Position numbers and translations under genes: made by a program
Assembly (NCBI GenBank): GCA_020636195.1
Contig: JACJYH010000001.1
Location: 62,001-126,000 of the forward strand
Source: Lewinellaceae bacterium
GTDB lineage: Bacteria > Bacteroidota > Bacteroidia > Chitinophagales > Saprospiraceae
Direction: 5' to 3'
DNA: 64,000 nucleotides
In this document: piece after piece, positions 53,494-62,449 of the stretch
How positions within the stretch are numbered: position 1 is the first letter of the stretch
Layout of the letters: each line of letters begins with the position of its first letter
Notes under the pieces: generated by a model
The model's database searches: none
Seen by the model: the letters and a program-made list of their open reading frames with translations, nothing else
Told to the model about the DNA's origin: nothing

Positions 53494-55614
53494 ATGCTGA
53501 TAAATACTTCAAAATTCAAAGTAAAATTTCTGGTTTTAGGGTTTGTACTCTCCCTTTTCTCTGTGGGAAATACACAGGTTATCAATGATGAGTGCAGATA
53601 TGCAACCAATATTCCGGATGTGGCAAACTATTGTTCCGGTGATGCTGAATTTACTAATATCGGGGCACAATCAGATCCTGTTTTTAGTCATCCTTGTGTG
53701 TCTCTTGGTTTTAAGAATGGAGTTTGGTTCAGTTTCACTCCCAGAAAAGCGGGTATTTTAGCCAAGGTTTTTGGAAGTGGAAATGGAGGCACAATCAAGA
53801 ATCCAAAGATATTAATTTTTGAAGATTGTAACACTTTTAAAAGCTGCTCACCGGGAAATACAACTGATTATGACGAACTTTTAGATGTCGATTTTACCAT
53901 AGGACAAGTGTATTATTTAATGGTGGAAAGTCCGGTAGGAAGTGAAGGAACCTTTAAATTATGCATTGAAGAATTTAGTCCTATACCGTTTCCTGAATCG
54001 GATTGTAAATCAGCTGTTGTACTTTGCGACAAATCGCCGTTTGCTGTTCAGAACTTAACAGGCACTGGAGACGATACCAATGAAATAGAGGCAGGCAATT
54101 GTATCATGAGCGAAACGCAATCTGTATGGTATAAATGGACTTGTGATACAGCCGGAACTTTGACTTTTACACTTACACCAAATGATTTTATAAATTACCA
54201 AACTGTTTCAATTGATTTGGATTTTGCATTGTATGAGCTACCAAACGGTATAGATGATTGTTCCAACAAAAAGCTCTTACGATGCATGGCTTCCGGTGCA
54301 AATCTTTTGAATAATAGTCCTGCTCCACTTTCACAATGGTCAGGTTGCAATGGCCCAACAGGCTTACTACTTGGAGATCCCGATATATCAGAAACTGCAG
54401 GATGCCAATCTGGTAATAATAATTTTGTCAAGGAAATTCAAATGGAATCCGGAAAATCCTATGTGCTGATAGTGAATAATTTTGACCACGATGGAAAGGG
54501 ATTCTCTATCAAATTTGGAGGAACTGGAACATTTCTCGGCCCGAAACCAAATTTTGAAATCAATTCCAATAATAAATTTGAATGCGACAAATCAGTGACT
54601 GTTATGAACACATCAAATTCACTCACAGATCCAATCGTCAGCTATTCATGGAATTTTGGTGATAAATCTACACCCAATAGAGAGACTGGACAAGGTCCAT
54701 TCAATGTGACATACGCGTCATTTGGAGATAAAATCGCGGCACTTACTGTAACCAGTTCCAGAGGATGTACAGTCACAAAAACACTTGACTTTTATGTAGA
54801 ACCATGTTGTAAAGACACTTCTACACTGGATGTAAATGCAATAGGGCATGACATCATCTGTTTTGGTGATTCAAATGGAAAAATAGAAGCCCGAGGCATC
54901 AGCGGTGCTCCGGAATACAAATTTAACATTGATGGTGGTCCATTACAACCGAATCCAAATTTCTTTAATCTTGCCGTGGGAGATTATTTGGTTGGTATTG
55001 TTGATTTGAAAGGCTGTAAAGATTCTGTCAATGTACATGTCGGTACGCCAGAGTTGATTGTTGCAGATGCAGGACCTGACCAAGAGATTGAGCTGGGTGA
55101 TGGCACCATCCTTGAAGGCACCTATACCCCAATGAAGGATAATGATATGATAAGCTGGAGCCCATTAAGTACACCATCAGATTCGTTAAGACTACATGTC
55201 ATGCCTTATAATACTACCACTTATACAATGATTGTAACAGATTCATCGGGCTGTGTAGGACAAGACATGGTTGAAATAAGGGTAATAAAAAATCTCAATC
55301 TCTTTGCTCCAAACATATTTTATCCTGACTCAAGACAGAACAATAGCTTTTTCAATGTTTGGGGTACAAAAGGTGTCGATAAAATTCTTCTCTTAGAAGT
55401 GTATGACAGATGGGGAAACCTTGTTTTTCAAGGAACCGATGGGCAGATTTCCAGCAACGGAACCATATATTACAGAAATAGACATGATTCAGGGTGGAAT
55501 GGCAGATTCAAAGGTCAAGATGTTGTAGCAGGTGTTTATGCATGGAGGGCTTTGGTTTCGTTTCTGGATGGGACTGAGAAGAATTATAGTGGAGATATCA
55601 CTTTGTTGAGATAA
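53494..55614 (+). CDS. Secreted PKD-domain protein with gliding-motility (CHU_C) C-terminal domain
   Basis: A 706-residue surface protein. After the signal peptide (FLVLGFVLSLFSVGNTQ), residues 25-165 and 170-345 are two beta-sandwich domains (related pattern: VWFSFTPRKAG, VWYKWTCDTAG; Cys-rich). Residues 350-435 are a PKD domain (SYSWNFGDKSTPN). Residues 440-510 form a SprB-like repeat (ICFGDSNGKIEARGISG). The C-terminus has FAPNIFYPDS, LLEVYDRWGNLVF and GVYAWRALVSF, the T9SS type B/CHU_C sorting domain. It is thus a T9SS substrate, placed next to porP. Ends in a one-base overlap with lptC. Confidence 0.92.
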   Translation: MLINTSKFKVKFLVLGFVLSLFSVGNTQVINDECRYATNIPDVANYCSGDAEFTNIGAQSDPVFSHPCVSLGFKNGVWFSFTPRKAGILAKVFGSGNGGTIKNPKILIFEDCNTFKSCSPGNTTDYDELLDVDFTIGQVYYLMVESPVGSEGTFKLCIEEFSPIPFPESDCKSAVVLCDKSPFAVQNLTGTGDDTNEIEAGNCIMSETQSVWYKWTCDTAGTLTFTLTPNDFINYQTVSIDLDFALYELPNGIDDCSNKKLLRCMASGANLLNNSPAPLSQWSGCNGPTGLLLGDPDISETAGCQSGNNNFVKEIQMESGKSYVLIVNNFDHDGKGFSIKFGGTGTFLGPKPNFEINSNNKFECDKSVTVMNTSNSLTDPIVSYSWNFGDKSTPNRETGQGPFNVTYASFGDKIAALTVTSSRGCTVTKTLDFYVEPCCKDTSTLDVNAIGHDIICFGDSNGKIEARGISGAPEYKFNIDGGPLQPNPNFFNLAVGDYLVGIVDLKGCKDSVNVHVGTPELIVADAGPDQEIELGDGTILEGTYTPMKDNDMISWSPLSTPSDSLRLHVMPYNTTTYTMIVTDSSGCVGQDMVEIRVIKNLNLFAPNIFYPDSRQNNSFFNVWGTKGVDKILLLEVYDRWGNLVFQGTDGQISSNGTIYYRNRHDSGWNGRFKGQDVVAGVYAWRALVSFLDGTEKNYSGDITLLR

Positions 55615-56189
55615 TGCGGACTTTTTTCACGATTGCTTCCCTTTTCTGCTTGGTATTGGTTCTTCAATCTTGTTCAAATGATATTGAAGAAATTGATTCA
55701 TTGTTAGCTTCCGACCTAAAATCAAAAATCCAACGAGGAAAGAACATCAAAATTGTGTATAGCGATTCCGCCGTTGTCAAGATCATCATACATGCTCCTG
55801 TTCTGGAAAGATATATCGGAATAGATGATCAAAAAGATGTTTTTCCAAAAGGAGTATTATTAGAGTTTTTGGATGAAAATCAAAATCCCCATAGTTGGCT
55901 TAAAGCAGATGCTGCTATCAGAGATCACAAGCAAAAAAAAGTCACTGCGAAAGGCAATGTCACATTTTATAACAATAAATACGACAAACTGGAAAGTCCG
56001 GAATTGATTTGGGATGAGGATAAAAGGATAATCACTACAGAAAAATTGGTCAGAATTACCCAGACTGAGAGAAGCGACACATTGTATGGATTTGGTTTCG
56101 AAGCAAATCAATCATTCAATAGGTTTGAGATAAAAAGAAAAGTTCAAGGGAAAATCAATGTGGCAGAGTTTGCCAAGGTCTTTCATTGA
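55614..56189 (+). CDS. lptC: LPS export protein LptC
   Basis: A 191-residue protein with a lipobox-like N-terminus (VLVLQSC), typical of Bacteroidota LptC. It bridges the LptB2FG ABC transporter and LptA in the periplasm, passing lipopolysaccharide to the outer membrane. The beta-jellyroll pattern is visible in VLLEFLDENQNP, ADAAIRDHKQKKVTAKGNV and ESPELIWDEDKRIITT, matching the OstA-like fold. Translationally coupled to the upstream surface protein (TAATG). Confidence 0.88.
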   Translation: MRTFFTIASLFCLVLVLQSCSNDIEEIDSLLASDLKSKIQRGKNIKIVYSDSAVVKIIIHAPVLERYIGIDDQKDVFPKGVLLEFLDENQNPHSWLKADAAIRDHKQKKVTAKGNVTFYNNKYDKLESPELIWDEDKRIITTEKLVRITQTERSDTLYGFGFEANQSFNRFEIKRKVQGKINVAEFAKVFH

Positions 56190-56229
56190 GTCCACGATCA
56201 AGATTTCTGCCCATATTAAAATTATACTT

Positions 56230-56237
56230 TACCTTTG
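56230..56237 (+). promoter_or_regulatory. -7 element TACCTTTG before the CNNM gene
   Basis: TACCTTTG matches TAnnTTTG 20 bp before the ATG at 56258; no -33 TTG at the usual spacing. Confidence 0.4.
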
Positions 56238-56257
56238 CAGACCATTTGTTATAAAAA

Positions 56258-57535
56258 ATGATTTCTTCCATCATATTAGTTATCATAACTATATTACTTT
56301 CAGCTTTCTTTTCAGGCAGTGAGATTGCCTATTTGTCAGCCAACAAACTCAGCGTAGAAGTCTTTAAGAATAAAGGTATGGCCAAAGGCAAAGCCATACA
56401 AGACCTATATAAAGATCCAAAAACATTTCTTAGTACGATGTTGGTTGGAAATAACATTGTCTTGGTGATGTACACTCTATTTTTTGGTCAATTGCTCGAA
56501 CCTTTATTGACGAAGTTTGTGCCTCAGAATAGCGTGATCTATTCACTGTTAGCTACATTTATCATCACGATGGTACTTTTGGTATTTGGAGAGTTTTTAC
56601 CCAAAACCATATTCAGATTGTATGCTGACGAACTGATTTACAGGTTTTCCTATCTCCTAAAAATTTTCCAATGGATCTTATTGGTTCCTTCAAAAATATT
56701 AACCTTTCTATCGAATTTAGTTATTCGTATTTTATTCGGTCAAGTTCCAAATGCTGAAGATCAAAGCATTACAAAGCTGGACCTTGAACACTACATCAAT
56801 ACCAATGTAGATGAACAGAAAAAGGAAATTGATAAGGAGATATTGACCAATGCGCTTAATCTAAACCAACTGAAGGTTAGAGATTGTATGATTCCAAGGA
56901 ATGAAATAGTTTTTGTGGATAAAAGCGATGATGTAGATTCTATCAAGCAATTATTCATAGAGTCCAAGCACTCCAGATTAATCGTGGTTGATGCTGATAT
57001 AGAACATATATTGGGATACATCCATCACCAACTACTCTTCAGAGCTTTCAATATAAAGCGCAATATCAGAGACATCGACTTTATCCCAGATGTCATGAAT
57101 GTCCAAGACCTCATGTATAAATTTATTAAATCTAACTCCAATATTGCTATTGTAGTGGATGAGTTTGGCGGTACGGCAGGATTAATTACATTAGAAGATA
57201 TCTTAGAAGAGATTTTCGGAGAAATAGAAGATGAGCATGATGTAGAAACCATGACGGAAAAGGTTGTTTCAGAAAATGAGTTTATATTTTCAGGGAGATT
57301 AGAGTTAGACTACCTCAATAATAAGTACCCACAGCTCCAGTTTCCTACTGATGATTTTACCACATTGTCCGGGTTTATCGTCATGACGCACGGAAACATC
57401 CCTGAAGTTGGTGAAAAAATCATTATTGAAAACTATACTTTTACAATTCTTTCAAAATCTGATACAAAGATCAATGAGGTTGGCGTAGTATTGGAGTCTG
57501 AGCACTCAGATAAAAGCATCGATGAGGCAAGATAG
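56258..57535 (+). CDS. CNNM/CBS/CorC_HlyC membrane protein
   Basis: A 425-residue inner-membrane protein of the CNNM (DUF21) family, relatives of which take part in Mg2+ or Co2+ transport; Flavobacterium GldE belongs here. Four hydrophobic helices are in residues 1-160, with FFSGSEIAYLSANK, the family's ion-site signature, in the first. A CBS-domain pair follows (MIPRNEIVFVD, SRLIVVDAD, VDEFGGTAGLITLEDILEEIFGEI) and a C-terminal CorC_HlyC domain (GRLELDYLN, TLSGFIV). It could be the local GldE equivalent, but no gliding gene is fused to it; transport role is inferred from the family. Confidence 0.92.
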   Translation: MISSIILVIITILLSAFFSGSEIAYLSANKLSVEVFKNKGMAKGKAIQDLYKDPKTFLSTMLVGNNIVLVMYTLFFGQLLEPLLTKFVPQNSVIYSLLATFIITMVLLVFGEFLPKTIFRLYADELIYRFSYLLKIFQWILLVPSKILTFLSNLVIRILFGQVPNAEDQSITKLDLEHYINTNVDEQKKEIDKEILTNALNLNQLKVRDCMIPRNEIVFVDKSDDVDSIKQLFIESKHSRLIVVDADIEHILGYIHHQLLFRAFNIKRNIRDIDFIPDVMNVQDLMYKFIKSNSNIAIVVDEFGGTAGLITLEDILEEIFGEIEDEHDVETMTEKVVSENEFIFSGRLELDYLNNKYPQLQFPTDDFTTLSGFIVMTHGNIPEVGEKIIIENYTFTILSKSDTKINEVGVVLESEHSDKSIDEAR

Positions 57536-57634
57536 ACTTCCTTAAATAGTAGAGTATTATTTTTTGGTGTCCATTTTTTTATTGTTTTTCAGTAAGTTAC
57601 AGAATTTTTTTTATTATTTTTCTCCAAAATGTTT

Positions 57635-57663
57635 TTGTATTGTAAAAACAAATTTTACCTTTG
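57635..57663 (+). promoter_or_regulatory. Promoter of the rplM operon
   Basis: TTG (57635-57637) and TACCTTTG (57656-57663) with an 18-bp spacer, a full match to the Bacteroidota sigma factor consensus. Confidence 0.75.
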
Positions 57664-57670
57664 CGCCCGC

Positions 57671-57691
57671 ATTTTATTCTTGGAGTAAAAT
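57671..57691 (+). promoter_or_regulatory. Leader hairpin upstream of rplM
   Basis: ATTTTATTC (57671-57679) and GAGTAAAAT (57683-57691) form a 9-bp stem (one G-U pair) with a TTG loop, just inside the predicted transcript and 34 nt before the GTG start. L13 leaders are known as autoregulatory sites in some bacteria, so this may bind L13; inference. Confidence 0.4.
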
Positions 57692-57725
57692 GATTCATTT
57701 CAAAAGTATTTAAAATCAATTTAAA

Positions 57726-58169
57726 GTGAATACACTAAGTTATAAAACAATATCTGCCAACAAAGGTACGGTGACGCCGAAATGGTACGTAATAGATGCC
57801 GAAGGCGAAGTGGTAGGTAGATTGGCGACTCGAATAGCGTCGGTTTTGCGAGGAAAGCATAAACCCGACTTCACGCCACATGCAGATACCGGCGATTTTG
57901 TGATTGTGCTTAATGCCAACAAAGTAAGATTTACCGGAGCTAAATTGGACGATAAAGAATATCAGAGATACTCTGGATATCCTGGAGGCCAAAAAAGAAG
58001 AACAGCAAAAGAAATGCTTGAAAAGAGACCTGAGATGGTTCTAGAATTAGCCATCAAAGGTATGCTGCCTAAAACAAAGTTGGGTAAGGCGCAAATCAAA
58101 AAGTTATTCTTATATACTGAGAGTACGCATCCGCATGCAGCTCAAAAACCTGAACCATTTAAATTTTAA
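57726..58169 (+). CDS. rplM: 50S ribosomal protein L13
   Basis: A 147-residue large-subunit protein. The start codon is GTG, giving MNTLSYKTISANKG, which matches the usual length. Family motifs WYVIDAEGEVVGRLATRIAS, LRGKHKPDFTPH and VRFTGAKLDDKEYQRYSGYPGG are clear. First gene of the rplM-rpsI-rpsB-tsf operon; rpsI begins 5 bp later. Confidence 0.98.
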   Translation: MNTLSYKTISANKGTVTPKWYVIDAEGEVVGRLATRIASVLRGKHKPDFTPHADTGDFVIVLNANKVRFTGAKLDDKEYQRYSGYPGGQKRRTAKEMLEKRPEMVLELAIKGMLPKTKLGKAQIKKLFLYTESTHPHAAQKPEPFKF

Positions 58170-58174
58170 TCATA

Positions 58175-58561
58175 ATGGAAAACATCAATAGCGTAGGAAG
58201 AAGAAAATCTTCAACAGCCAGAGTATATTTTACAAAAGGCAGTGGAAAAATCACCATCAATGGTAAGGAATTCACAGAGTATTTTCCAATGAAAACTGTA
58301 CAAACTACAGTTTTAGATCCACTCAAAGTGGCTGAAGTAGAAAATCTCTACGACATCAAAATCAATGTTATGGGAGGTGGTTTTAAAGGACAAGCAGAAG
58401 CCATCAGATTGGGCATCGCGAGATCTCTTGTAAAAATCAATGAAGACCACAAAAAGCCGTTAAAAGATAAGAAATATCTTACGAGAGACGCAAGAGAAGT
58501 TGAAAGGAAGAAATTTGGTAAACCAAAAGCAAGAAAGAGCTTCCAGTTCTCTAAACGTTAA
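58175..58561 (+). CDS. rpsI: 30S ribosomal protein S9
   Basis: A 128-residue small-subunit protein with the family's N-terminal SVGRRKSSTARVYFTKGSG, the central GGGFKGQAEAIRLGIARSLV and the basic C-terminal tail RKSFQFSKR that reaches the P-site tRNA. Located 5 bp after rplM and 45 bp before rpsB. Confidence 0.98.
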   Translation: MENINSVGRRKSSTARVYFTKGSGKITINGKEFTEYFPMKTVQTTVLDPLKVAEVENLYDIKINVMGGGFKGQAEAIRLGIARSLVKINEDHKKPLKDKKYLTRDAREVERKKFGKPKARKSFQFSKR

Positions 58562-58606
58562 TTATTTTCTTATAATCCTATTTTTATACTCACAAATACA
58601 AAAAGA

Positions 58607-59320
58607 ATGAATAAGCCCACATATAATGATATGTTAGAAGCAGGAGTACACTATGGACACCAAAAAAGAAAATGGAATCCTAAGATGCTTCCGTACATAT
58701 TTATGGAAAGAAAAGGGATTCACATCATAGACCTCAACAGAACTTCTGAATGCTTAGATAGAGCCGCATATGCCATGAAACAAATGGCTAAATCGGGTAA
58801 AAAAATCTTGTTTGTTGCTACAAAAAAACAAGCAAAAGATATCGTCTCTGAAGCAGCAAGAAGCGCAGAAATGCCTTACGTTACAGAAAGATGGTTAGGA
58901 GGAATGATGACAAACTTCTCCACAATCAGAAAGTCTGTTAAAAAAATGAATAGCATTGACAAAATGCTTTCTGATCCTGGCATTTCAATAACAAAAAAAG
59001 AGCGTTTAACCCTTACTAGAGAGAAAGAAAAACTTGAAAAAGTATTGGGTGGAATTGCCAATCTCAATAGACTTCCTTCCGCAGTATTTATGGTGGATAT
59101 ACATCATGAGCACATTGCACTTGCAGAGGCCAAGAGACTTGGTATGAGAACTATCGCAATGGTTGATACCAACTCAGATCCAAATACTGTAGATTTTGCG
59201 ATCCCTGCCAATGATGATGCTTCAAAATCCGTGAAATTGATCACTGATTATATTATCAGTGCCATCAAAGAAGGACTTGAGGAACGTAGATTGGCTAAAG
59301 TAGAGTCAAAGGAAGAATAA
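58607..59320 (+). CDS. rpsB: 30S ribosomal protein S2
   Basis: A 237-residue protein with the S2 motifs LEAGVHYGHQKRKWNPKM, FVATKKQAKDIV, RWLGGMMTNF and DTNSDPNTVDFAIPANDDA. Normal length. In the usual rpsB-tsf order; tsf begins 39 bp later. Confidence 0.98.
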   Translation: MNKPTYNDMLEAGVHYGHQKRKWNPKMLPYIFMERKGIHIIDLNRTSECLDRAAYAMKQMAKSGKKILFVATKKQAKDIVSEAARSAEMPYVTERWLGGMMTNFSTIRKSVKKMNSIDKMLSDPGISITKKERLTLTREKEKLEKVLGGIANLNRLPSAVFMVDIHHEHIALAEAKRLGMRTIAMVDTNSDPNTVDFAIPANDDASKSVKLITDYIISAIKEGLEERRLAKVESKEE

Positions 59321-59359
59321 TTGACTCTTTTTCTTAATTAATTTTAAAATATCATTACC

Positions 59360-60196
59360 ATGAGTGAAGTAAATATATCAGCATCTGCGGTAAAAGAACT
59401 TAGAGATATCACAGGTGTTGGAATGATGGATTGTAAAAAAGCCCTAGTAGAAGCAGAAGGTGATTTTGACAAAGCTATTGAATTATTGAGGCTCAAAGGA
59501 CAAAAAATGTCTGAGAAAAGAGCGGATAGAGATGCAAAAGAAGGTGTTGTGATAGCTCTCGTTTCTAGTGACAATTCAAAAGGTGTTGTCATCAGATTGA
59601 GCTGTGAAACCGATTTTGTTTCTAAAAATGAAGATTTCATTGAATTAACCAAGTCTATTGCTCAAGTTGCTTTAGATACGTTCCCAGCTACTTTGGAAGA
59701 TCTTTTACAGCAGTCATTGAATGGAGTTACTATCCAAACAGTCATTGCTGAGCAAGTAGCGAAAATTGGTGAAAAAATAGAATTGGCAGATTACCAACAT
59801 ATCGAAGCACCTTTGGTGGCCTCATATATTCACATGGGCAATAAAGCCGGAGTCGTTGTAGGCCTTAATATAGCAGATGCATCTTACATAGATGCAGGTC
59901 GTGACGTAGCCATGCAAGTTGCAGCAATGAAGCCAGTTGCTCTAGATCAGAAAGATGTGCCACAAAATATCATCGATAAAGAAATAGAAATCGGAAAAGA
60001 GTTGGCACGAAACGAAGGCAAAGCTGAAGAAATGTTAGAGAAAATAGCTATCGGTAAGCTTAACAAATTTTTCAAAGAGAATACCCTTCTCAATCAGGTA
60101 TTTGTAAAAGACGGAAAAATTTCGGTAGCCGATTATCTGAAAAGTAAAAATCCACAGTTGACGTCTGTAGGATTCAGACATATCAAATTAGGATAA
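59360..60196 (+). CDS. tsf: Elongation factor Ts
   Basis: A 278-residue guanine-nucleotide exchange factor for EF-Tu. The N-terminal UBA-like domain has LRDITGVGMMDCKKAL, and the TDFV motif (ETDFVSKNEDF), essential for EF-Tu binding, is present. The C-terminus ends in VGFRHIKLG. A terminator follows directly. Confidence 0.97.
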   Translation: MSEVNISASAVKELRDITGVGMMDCKKALVEAEGDFDKAIELLRLKGQKMSEKRADRDAKEGVVIALVSSDNSKGVVIRLSCETDFVSKNEDFIELTKSIAQVALDTFPATLEDLLQQSLNGVTIQTVIAEQVAKIGEKIELADYQHIEAPLVASYIHMGNKAGVVVGLNIADASYIDAGRDVAMQVAAMKPVALDQKDVPQNIIDKEIEIGKELARNEGKAEEMLEKIAIGKLNKFFKENTLLNQVFVKDGKISVADYLKSKNPQLTSVGFRHIKLG

Positions 60197-60200
60197 TGAT

Positions 60201-60235
60201 AAAAAGAGCGGATACAACAACCGCTCTTTTTTTTT
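60201..60235 (+). terminator. Intrinsic terminator after tsf
   Basis: AAAAAGAGCGG (60201-60211) pairs with CCGCTCTTTTT (60221-60231), followed by more T residues to 60235. It partly separates pyrH from the ribosomal operon. Confidence 0.9.
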
Positions 60236-60261
60236 GCAAAAAAATATAAATCTTTATTTTC

Positions 60262-60981
60262 ATGTCAAAAAACCATCTCAAATATAAACGTATATTACTG
60301 AAGCTAAGCGGTGAGTCGCTGATGGGAGATCAAAAGTTTGGTATTTCATCGGACATGCTTACCTATTACGCTGAGCAGATAAAATCTCTAGTAGATATCG
60401 GAACGGAAGTAGCCATCGTCATTGGTGGAGGAAACATCTACCGAGGTCTCAGTGCTGATTCATCAGGAATAGAACGTGTCACAGGAGATTATATGGGTAT
60501 GCTAGCCACATGTATCAATGGTATGGCACTTCAAAATGCGCTAGAACAAAAAGGGATCTATACTCGATTGATTACTGCCATCGAGATGCGACAAATAGCA
60601 GAACCATATATCAGAAGAAGAGCAATACGACATTTAGAAAAAAGAAGGGTAATTATATTTAGTGGTGGTACCGGAAGCCCATACTTTACTACAGATTCAG
60701 CCGCGGCACTAAGGGCAAATGAGATCAACGCTGATGTAATTTTAAAAGGCACAAGGGTTGATGGAATTTTCGACAGCGATCCGGAAAAAAATTCCAATGC
60801 CATAAAATACGATACCATAAGCTTTGCAAAAGTCATCTCCATGGGCTTGTCCGTGATGGATATGACCGCATTCACTTTGTGTCAAGAAAATAACTTGCCG
60901 ATTATCGTATTTAACATCAATGAACCAGGATATTTAACCAGAATAGCACAGGGCGAAGAGTTGGGCACGTTGGTTTCTTAA
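60262..60981 (+). CDS. pyrH: Uridylate kinase
   Basis: A 239-residue hexameric kinase converting UMP to UDP with ATP. It has the family's KLSGESLMGD phosphate loop, IGGGNIYRG, GDYMGMLAT and GTGSPYFTTDSAAALRA. Located 66 bp after tsf beyond a terminator; no clear promoter precedes it, so some readthrough is likely. In many bacteria frr follows, but here a convergent M16-fold gene comes next. Confidence 0.97.
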   Translation: MSKNHLKYKRILLKLSGESLMGDQKFGISSDMLTYYAEQIKSLVDIGTEVAIVIGGGNIYRGLSADSSGIERVTGDYMGMLATCINGMALQNALEQKGIYTRLITAIEMRQIAEPYIRRRAIRHLEKRRVIIFSGGTGSPYFTTDSAAALRANEINADVILKGTRVDGIFDSDPEKNSNAIKYDTISFAKVISMGLSVMDMTAFTLCQENNLPIIVFNINEPGYLTRIAQGEELGTLVS

Positions 60982-60989
60982 TTTTTAGC

Positions 60990-62264
60990 CTAATCATCGT
61001 TACCAACGACTATTTCCAATAAGTTTCTTTTTTTAAGATACTTCAAAGATGCATTTTTAATTTCTTGTGGGCCTACTGAATATATTCTTTGTAACAGCTC
61101 ATTATACTCTTCTATTTCAAAGGCATCTAAATTTAGTGCCTTAAGAAATTGCATCCGACGAAACATACCATCCGTCAAATTCATATAACTACCCATAATA
61201 TACCTCTTTACCATCGTCAATTCATTTTCATCTACTAGTGATGTTTGCATTTCATGTATTTGATGGTAAATTTCATCTAATAATCTAGGCACATTATTAG
61301 AATCTGCATCACTGAGAATATAAAAAAAACTTCCCGCTTTCATGTGTTCGATATGACAACTAATATCATATGTAAGACCTAGTTCTTCTCTGATTTCTTT
61401 CATCAATCTACTTCCAAAATAACCTCCCAGAAGCATCAATGCCATATATAATGCAGGAAAATCTTCATGTCTTCTATGTATAATTGTCCTTCCTATCATC
61501 ACGGAACTCTGAAATTCACCCTTATTTGTTAAATGAAACGTCTGCCTTCGGGTTTCATTTTGGTTAAAATGTTGCAACGATGCATCATGCTTTGAGGTTT
61601 TTGTGCTTCCAAATAATTCTTTTATGAGATTTAGTGCCGCATCATCTATATAACCACCCAAATAAATACGTGTTAATTCAGGGATAAATAAATTACGATG
61701 GTGCGCTTTCACATGTTCTAACGATAAATCATTGATCATTTCAACAGTTGAATTATAGCCGTAAGGATGATTTTCTCCATACAATGCTTGTGTAAAATGT
61801 CTATAGGCTACATTTTCATTTTTTGAAAGCGAAACCTTTAGCCTTTGTGCTTCAATAAATTTAAATTTGTCGAATTCACTTTGTGGAAATGTTGCAGCAT
61901 GGTAAATATCAAAAAGAACTGATATCAAAGGAGCAGCATGTTTGCTCATTGCGCTTAATGAAAGCGTGATATAATCCATATTTGACCAAACTTTAATCCT
62001 TCCTCCATAGTAATCAATGGTTTCTGCAATCACATCAGTATTCATTGTGGACGCGCCTTCTTTTAGCAGACTTGCAGTAGCCTTGGATGTCATTTTATAT
62101 TTTTCAAAAAGTCTGCCTGCTTCAATCACAATGTCCAGTTGAAAGGCTGGCAATTCGGAATTCACTAATTTGAAAAAATTTGTTCCATTGGATAGCTTTT
62201 CATGATCCATCGCTGTCAAATCTAGCGAAAAAATGCTTTTTATGGGAGGCTGAACTACTTTCAT
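60990..62264 (-). CDS. M16-family (insulinase-fold) protein lacking the zinc motif
   Basis: A 424-residue protein with two M16 half-domains. The region that should hold the HxxEH zinc motif reads TASLLKEGASTMN, so no zinc-binding histidine is present and proteolysis is not expected. The second half keeps the other family feature, GGYFGSRLMKEIREELGLTYDI, where the R and Y residues contact substrate in active M16 pairs. Such subunits normally pair with an active partner (as in mitochondrial processing peptidase), but no active homologue is adjacent. No signal peptide is evident. Convergent with pyrH (8-bp gap) and divergent from dnaN. Confidence 0.88.
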   Translation of the reverse strand: MKVVQPPIKSIFSLDLTAMDHEKLSNGTNFFKLVNSELPAFQLDIVIEAGRLFEKYKMTSKATASLLKEGASTMNTDVIAETIDYYGGRIKVWSNMDYITLSLSAMSKHAAPLISVLFDIYHAATFPQSEFDKFKFIEAQRLKVSLSKNENVAYRHFTQALYGENHPYGYNSTVEMINDLSLEHVKAHHRNLFIPELTRIYLGGYIDDAALNLIKELFGSTKTSKHDASLQHFNQNETRRQTFHLTNKGEFQSSVMIGRTIIHRRHEDFPALYMALMLLGGYFGSRLMKEIREELGLTYDISCHIEHMKAGSFFYILSDADSNNVPRLLDEIYHQIHEMQTSLVDENELTMVKRYIMGSYMNLTDGMFRRMQFLKALNLDAFEIEEYNELLQRIYSVGPQEIKNASLKYLKKRNLLEIVVGNDD

Positions 62265-62367
62265 TTATGAAGTATAAATAATTTTGGCAAAGTTACATTT
62301 ATTCATATTACTCGCTTTTTAATCAAAGGAATATATAAAAAAATTCCAAAATAAATTATTCTTTATG

Positions 62368-62375
62368 TATTTTTG
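62368..62375 (+). promoter_or_regulatory. -7 element TATTTTTG of dnaN
   Basis: TATTTTTG matches TAnnTTTG, followed by a leader of about 70 nt to the dnaN ATG. Confidence 0.5.
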
Positions 62376-62386
62376 CGCAAACTTTT

Positions 62387-62420
62387 CAATTATTGTATTT
62401 TTATTATGTACCAATAATTG
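62387..62420. promoter_or_regulatory. Inverted repeat in the dnaN leader
   Basis: CAATTATTG (62387-62395) and CAATAATTG (62412-62420) form a perfect 9-bp dyad with a 16-base centre, between the -7 element and the ATG. It may be an operator or a leader hairpin. Confidence 0.35.
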
Positions 62421-62449
62421 TTTGTGTAAACCTAAAGAACACGTGATTT

